A DNA stretch of 64,000 bases from Eulemur rufifrons (lineage: Eukaryota > Chordata > Mammalia > Primates > Lemuridae): positions 220,752,843 to 220,816,842 of the forward strand of contig NC_090989.1 of assembly GCF_041146395.1 (NCBI RefSeq), given 5' to 3'. Under the pieces are notes generated by a model that worked only from the letters and a program-made list of their open reading frames with translations, had not been told where the DNA came from and did not search any database. Of the stretch, positions 59,190-64,000 are shown piece by piece (position 1 is the first letter of the stretch; each line of letters begins with the position of its first letter). The position numbers and the translations under genes are program-made.

Positions 59190-60089
59190 ATGAAGACTTC
59201 AGCCACAGATAGAAACTATATCAGCATGTACTATTTCCATGATATGACAGATTCAATGAAGAAACAAATAGCTCTCTTTGAGAAGTACCATAATGAAAAA
59301 CATTCAGTTTTTTATGATTGTTGGGAATATTGGCATTCATTTTCAATGTTGATATCTACTTTGAAAGGTTCAGAGAAAAATGATTTTCTGCTGATTTCTG
59401 GCAGCAGAAACTATGCTAAGTGCCCACTACCAACAAAGATTTTCTCCTTGACCAAACTCTCCTCTTGAGCTCTTTTTCAACAAAGCCCATCCTTGGGCTT
59501 GTCCTCAAGGGCCAAGTTTTAGCAGGAATCCTGCTAAGATAGTTTAACTATAATCCCCCATCCCTGATATCTGAGCACCCTCAATCTCTGACCAAATTCC
59601 TCGTCTCCTGCCATCCCCCAGGTGATATCTGATCACTCTACCTTGCCTTCAGCAAGAATCCTGTTAGGTGGGTTAGCCAGAATCCCCCCTTACCTCTGAG
59701 GTTTCCTCTTGGTATAATAACATTTTTCCAGATTTCCTTGCAGTTAGCTGTGTGTCAGAGTCCCACCAACAAACTGTGGGTAGAATGAACATAAGCCGTA
59801 AGCCACTTCTAAGTTTGGCCCTTAAAAACATCCTGCTTGGGCCTCCTTCTGTCATTTCCCTGCTACGGTGCCTTTGGGATCACATTTTCCAGTGGCATAG
59901 TTACCTGACGGAGGATAGCTACCTGACCATACCACAGCATGGCATGAGTAATGGATGAGGTTTCTCTGTGTTACTGCCTCATGGCCCAGCTCACTAATGT
60001 AGGCTGCGGATCATGCAAGTTTATAACATCATCTAGCTTTAAGGAAACAGAATTATGTGTATTTAACACTCCTGGGATCAAAGACTGAC
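59190..60089. other. Gene-free; probable LTR-like repeat at about 59455-60000
   Basis: 'agcaggaatcctgctaagat' (about 59521) and 'agcaagaatcctgttaggtg' (about 59650) are repeated motifs inside one LTR-like stretch with a TATAA-like box near 59714. The 92-codon open frame at 59190-59468 shows no domain. Confidence 0.4.
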
Positions 60090-60155
60090 TGCAATGTATT
60101 CATCTTTGTATTCCTCAGCATGTTTCACAGTGCCTGGCTCATTGCAATGTTTATT
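60090..60155 (+). repeat. L2 LINE 3' end fragment
   Basis: 'gtattcatctttgtattcct' and 'ttcacagtgcctggctcatt' match the end of L2. Confidence 0.65.
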
Positions 60156-61260
60156 TTTCTTTACATCAGAAATTGATCTCCTTCAAAAACCAGTATAAGT
60201 ATTTTTTCAGCCTATAGTGCTACTTGTAAGGAAAACTCATTATTTGACAACGTTATTATTTTTTTTTACACTGGCCTATTCCCTCTGATGACATCGTATT
60301 TTTTTTTAACAATTTAAAAGAAAAAGAAAAATCAGCAACAACAAAAACAAAACACAGCAAGTTCTTTCCATGTGTCAAGCTCTTTGATGTTAAACAGGCA
60401 GAACCTATTTACTTTAAAGCAAGAGATAGCAACTATGCAGTCCAAATTTGGGATACTAGCTAATGAAATTAGCAAAACATCCTGCATTGTCCACCAATGA
60501 ATTATTGGTTATTTTAATCATGAAAAGTTTATCAATATATGGGAAAAAATAATCTAGAAGAAAGCTCATCTGTTCATATAATATTCTTAAAAGGAGGAAA
60601 AGGCTTCATGACACCTGTCTGGCCTGGCACAGAGCAGTGGCCATTTGATGAGTGGCCACCCCCAGAATGAAGTGGGAGAGTTCACGACTGGACATCTCAA
60701 TGAAATACCTAATCCAGTTGTGTCAGGTGGGATAACCCAACCAGGGGAGGAGGTTTGGTGGGCTGTGCAGCCAAGGGAACCTTCACCAAAATGACTAGAG
60801 AAATGACAAGAACAATTATAACTGACAGATCAGAACAGCCTGCTCAGATAAGCTAAAAATGAGTCAGGCCTGCTGGATGATGACAACTTTGACAAGAATT
60901 TTGGAAGTGACAACAAATGGAAAGCTTCACGCATCCAGATCACCACATCTGTTAATTAGAGCTCCCAAGGGTTTGATGCATTTAGCAAGTGATTGTTCGA
61001 TATACCTTTTAAGCTTCAAATGCTTTAATAAATTCATATTATTAAAATGAAGACATTTCTTGAGAGCTCTGTTATTCTTCTAAAGTCTAAGTCCAGAGTT
61101 GGTGGAGGTGAGAATAGTTTGTATTTGCTTAGCATGACAATGGCGTGGCAAAGATTTCAGACTGTGCCTAGTTGCAGACAAACTACCAATTCCTTTGGAA
61201 AAATTAAAATAATTCTTAAGCTGATTACAGCTCATTCTTATCCAGTCCCCTCACCCCCAA
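60156..61260. other. Gene-free; possible decayed processed-pseudogene piece near 60.6-60.96 kb
   Basis: A GC-richer stretch ends in a short open run (60868-60960, through LLDDDNFDKNFGSDNKW to TAG) that looks coding-like by composition. Upstream frames are broken and I cannot name a parent gene. Confidence 0.25.
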
Positions 61261-61261
61261 C

Positions 61262-61556
61262 AACTTTTTTTTTTTTTTTTAAGAAATGGTCTTGCTTTGT
61301 TGCCTGGGCTCGAGGACATCATAGCTCACTACAACCTCAAACTCTTGGGCTCAAGTGATCCTCTTGCCTCAGCCTCTCAAGTAGCTGGGACTACAGGCAC
61401 ATGCCACCAGGCCCAGCTAATTCTTCAATTTTTTTGGTGGAGTCACAATCTTACACTATGTTGCCTCGGCTGGTCTCAAACCCCTCGCCTGAAATGATCT
61501 TCTCACCTTGGCCTCCCGAATTGCTAAGATTGTAGGCATGAGCCACTGTGCCTGGC
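61262..61556 (-). mobile_element. Alu (minus)
   Basis: T-run 61265-61280, 'cctcaaactcttgggctcaa', end 'gagccactgtgcctggc'. Diverged copy. Confidence 0.9.
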
Positions 61557-62044
61557 ATTTTTAATCTAGTAAATACATTTGTTGCCATTAAGTCAACTTA
61601 ATTTCCTTCAAAATATTCTATAATTCAGACTTGCCTTTTTTCTATGTGGAAATAAGATTGATGCGGTATTTAAATTTTAGTTTTGCTAAGTGAGTATAGG
61701 AATTTCAAAAACAAATTTGCATGCCCCTGGCATTCAAAGATAATATTACCAGAACTATGGGAATGAGGACGAGAAGAATGTGATTCCCTGGGCGGGAGGG
61801 AGCGCCAAGACCTTTCTGGAGGTTTATGTACCCTGGCAGGCCATGCTCTAGAAATAATAGAGGATTTTATTTAAAAAGAAAAAAAAAAAAACATTTCAGT
61901 CAACAACCAAGATATATCTGTTAGAAATCTATAATTTTTACTTCATTTTTAGTTAAGGGTTTTAGTCCTCTTTCCTTACTTCTTATAAATGACTTACACA
62001 GAGTTACATGAACAGAGTAGAGAATCCTAACTGTCCCTCTCTTC

Positions 62045-62190
62045 ATGACGATTAGAAAATAAATGGCTCCTTGTTAATTTGCTTGATTTCATCATTCCAT
62101 AGTGTATACATACATCAAAACATCACATTGTACCTCATAAATATATATAATTATTTGTCAATTAAAAAAATAAAATTTTTTAAAAATGAA
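62045..62190 (+). mobile_element. L1 LINE 3' terminus
   Basis: 'catcaaaacatcacattgta', 'cctcataaatatatataatt' and 'atttgtcaattaaaaaaata' are the classic end of older L1 3' UTRs. Confidence 0.85.
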
Positions 62191-62254
62191 TTGAAAAGAG
62201 AAGCAATGGTTCCTCAGACCAGGCAGCAGGGGAATAGGCCTGGAGAAAATCACC

Positions 62255-62380
62255 GGCTGCATCTGGGTCTGCTGTGGACAAGTCACTTCACCTCTGGGAT
62301 CCTCGTTTGTCCTCACCTGTAAAACAAAGGCTCTGCTTTAGATAGTATTCAGGCTTTTTCCAGCTTTAACATGTTGGGAT
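62255..62380 (+). repeat. MIR SINE remnant
   Basis: 'acaagtcacttcacctctgg', 'gtcctcacctgtaaaacaaa' and 'aggctttttccagctttaac' match the 3' part of MIR. Confidence 0.75.
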
Positions 62381-64000
62381 TCCAGAAGAGAAGGGCTTTT
62401 ATTTGGACCTTCACTTCCTCCTAAATAGAACTACTTGAGAACTCAGCGGGTGTAGCCAGTGCACTGGCTCTGTGAAGCCCTCCCCAACTGGTGTGGGCAC
62501 TGACTGGCCGACCACCTTGTGTGTCACCACAGGCATTCTTCCTGGCCACCGATGACTTGGCTTAAACTGTCCCCATGCTAAGTCTTTCATTTTGCTTCAA
62601 GCTTAATTGTGGGTCAGTTCTGAGTTAAGATTCATGTGTCCCATCTGAGGTGAGCTCCAACGGAGAGGGTGAGCGAAGGACAGAGTGGTGCCCGCACAGG
62701 AGTGGAATCCACGGTTTCATCTACCTTGGAAGTCGTCTGTGGATTGAAAATAGCAAAATTCTCTGCAGCCCCCACTTCTCGACTGAAATTCTGTGGGGGG
62801 AGGAGGGCCTTCGTTGAGAGTCACTGAAGCTAGAAAAACACACCCATCAAATGAACCTCTGGTAAATGATTAATAGGGCCAGAAGAAGCATGTTTTGAAT
62901 ACCCTGTTTCTTCAGAAAGGCCACAGCTTCCTCACACAGTTTGCTTCACCGACAATTGTTCTTTCTCCTCAGACAGAGCAGAGCCCCTAAAATGTGCGAG
63001 ACTCTTACAGTTGTCTTTCTTCAGAACCACCTTGGCTACTGCACCTTTCTCTGAAGAGGACCACCTGCGTCTTCCTGGACAGACGCTGATTGCTGCCTCC
63101 AAACAGCCACAGAATCCATTGCTCTCCCTCCCCAGCAGCAAAGATTTCTTGGGCTTTTAGCTTAATCAGTTCCCATTTTAGGACCTGGAGTTCTCTCCCG
63201 TTCATTTTCCATCGATCCCCACAACAGAACACATTCCTTTTCCAAATATCTCCAACGCTTGACCACTAATCTTCCCATCAGCTGTCGGTGAGAGGTCTAT
63301 TAAATGGCCCAATCTTAAAATCCTTCTGATGAAGACAGATGAGAAATCAGCTTGTGAGACAGCTCCTGGCACATTTATCTCTCAATTTCCTTGACTTTCT
63401 CTCTGCTCCAAGGCTTGAATGCGGAATGGAGACTGGGTTTCAGTGACAGATGGCAGAGGATTATCTTTCATTTTGTCATGAAGTCAGCCCTCAGAGGGGC
63501 CTGAAAAAGACCTTTCTCTTGGAAAATCAGTGGCTTCACATTTCCTTGCTGTTAACCAGGTGCAAAAAGCTCTTTTCTGATTTTCGAGATAGAGAGCATG
63601 CCTTTCCTTGAGGCTAACCCGCCTCGCGAGACACTCGGATGAGGCTGGCCTCTCCTTTCTGATTTATTTATGCTACGGCGGGTGCCTTGTGCATTTTAAT
63701 TAATGATGATTTGACTGTGTTTGGGCTTTAGCGATAAATATAAAAATGGAGCTATTAAAGATAATCCAATAAACAAACCCAAGAAAAGCTGTCTTCCAGT
63801 GTTATTTGTTGCTATTTTTAAAGGGGACAGAGGACTAAATGAAATACAATACCCAAATTAATTTTTTAAGGTTAATAAACAAGGACTATAAACATGACTA
63901 AAAATGCCCTTTATATCTTCTACTGGCTAAGAAATTACAAGTCTATATCCAGATAAAACATTTGTTTTATTCTTTGAACAAGTTCACCCAGAGGGGGTTA
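62381..64000. other. Repeat-free non-coding stretch; candidate conserved regulatory DNA
   Basis: I recognise no repeat and no coding gene across 1.6 kb. Part of it (63400-63900) is rich in developmental factor motifs such as TTTTAATTAATGATG (homeodomain), CAGGTG (E-box), AGATAA (GATA) and a run of CpGs at 63620-63680. The overlapping minus-strand frames at 62.93-63.23 kb have no domain. Confidence 0.35.

Noticed and set aside
59190..59468. 92-codon + strand frame
   Set aside because: No domain, AT-rich codon use like the flanking intergenic DNA, and next to LTR-like repeats.

Overview
The window is mammalian nuclear DNA from a primate. The Alu copies point to a strepsirrhine, most likely a lemur. 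Many share 'agcactctgggaggc', 'gagcaagagtgagacc', 'ctactaaaaatagaaa' and 'agctaggctgacacca', features I associate with lemur/loris Alus rather than with human Alus. Old MIR, L2, hAT, Tigger-like, MaLR and ERVL remnants fill much of the rest. No species name can be fixed from the sequence alone.

One protein-coding gene can be supported: ZFAND5 (ZNF216), complete and intact on the + strand. A CpG-island promoter lies at about 31.38-33.08 kb, with a full CRE, GC boxes and an exact MEF2-type motif. A GC-rich, ATG-free non-coding first exon has its splice donor at 32552/32553. Intron 1 is 4 kb. Five coding exons lie between 36596 and 41398 (213 codons), followed by a 3' UTR of about 1.5 kb with its main AATAAA at 42881. 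The protein has an N-terminal A20 zinc finger and a C-terminal AN1 zinc finger, and is known to link polyubiquitin to the proteasome. In human this gene lies at 9q21 between GDA and TMC1; I recognise no exon of either neighbour here.

Layout: 1-31.3 kb is gene-free upstream DNA. It holds Alus (several nested), an old minus-strand L1 (11.2-12.9 kb), a second minus-strand L1 broken by two later insertions (23.1-25.8 kb), a probable solo LTR with a tandem-repeat array (10.63-11.04 kb), an ERVL-like LTR (13.5-14.2 kb), a TA-flanked DNA transposon (15.79-16.14 kb) and a MER5A split by two Alus (29.2-30.0 kb). From 30.03 to 46.0 kb, around ZFAND5, I recognise no Alu, only MIRs, simple repeats and one doubtful L1 tail. 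From 46 to 62 kb repeats dominate again: Alus, a hAT-type element with a near-match 8-bp duplication, a degraded minus-strand retrovirus-like insertion (about 52.9-56.8 kb), two MaLR LTRs and an L1 3' end. The last 1.7 kb has no repeat I recognise and may be conserved regulatory sequence.

I found no novel multi-gene system. The points most worth a second look are a perfect 12-bp inverted repeat in ZFAND5 intron 1, two Pumilio-type sites in the 3' UTR (one overlapping the poly(A) signal), a possible intron-retained A20-only isoform, the hAT-like element at 1471-1668, the A-tailed retroviral-like insertion, and a perfect 56-bp tandem duplication at 51886-52000.
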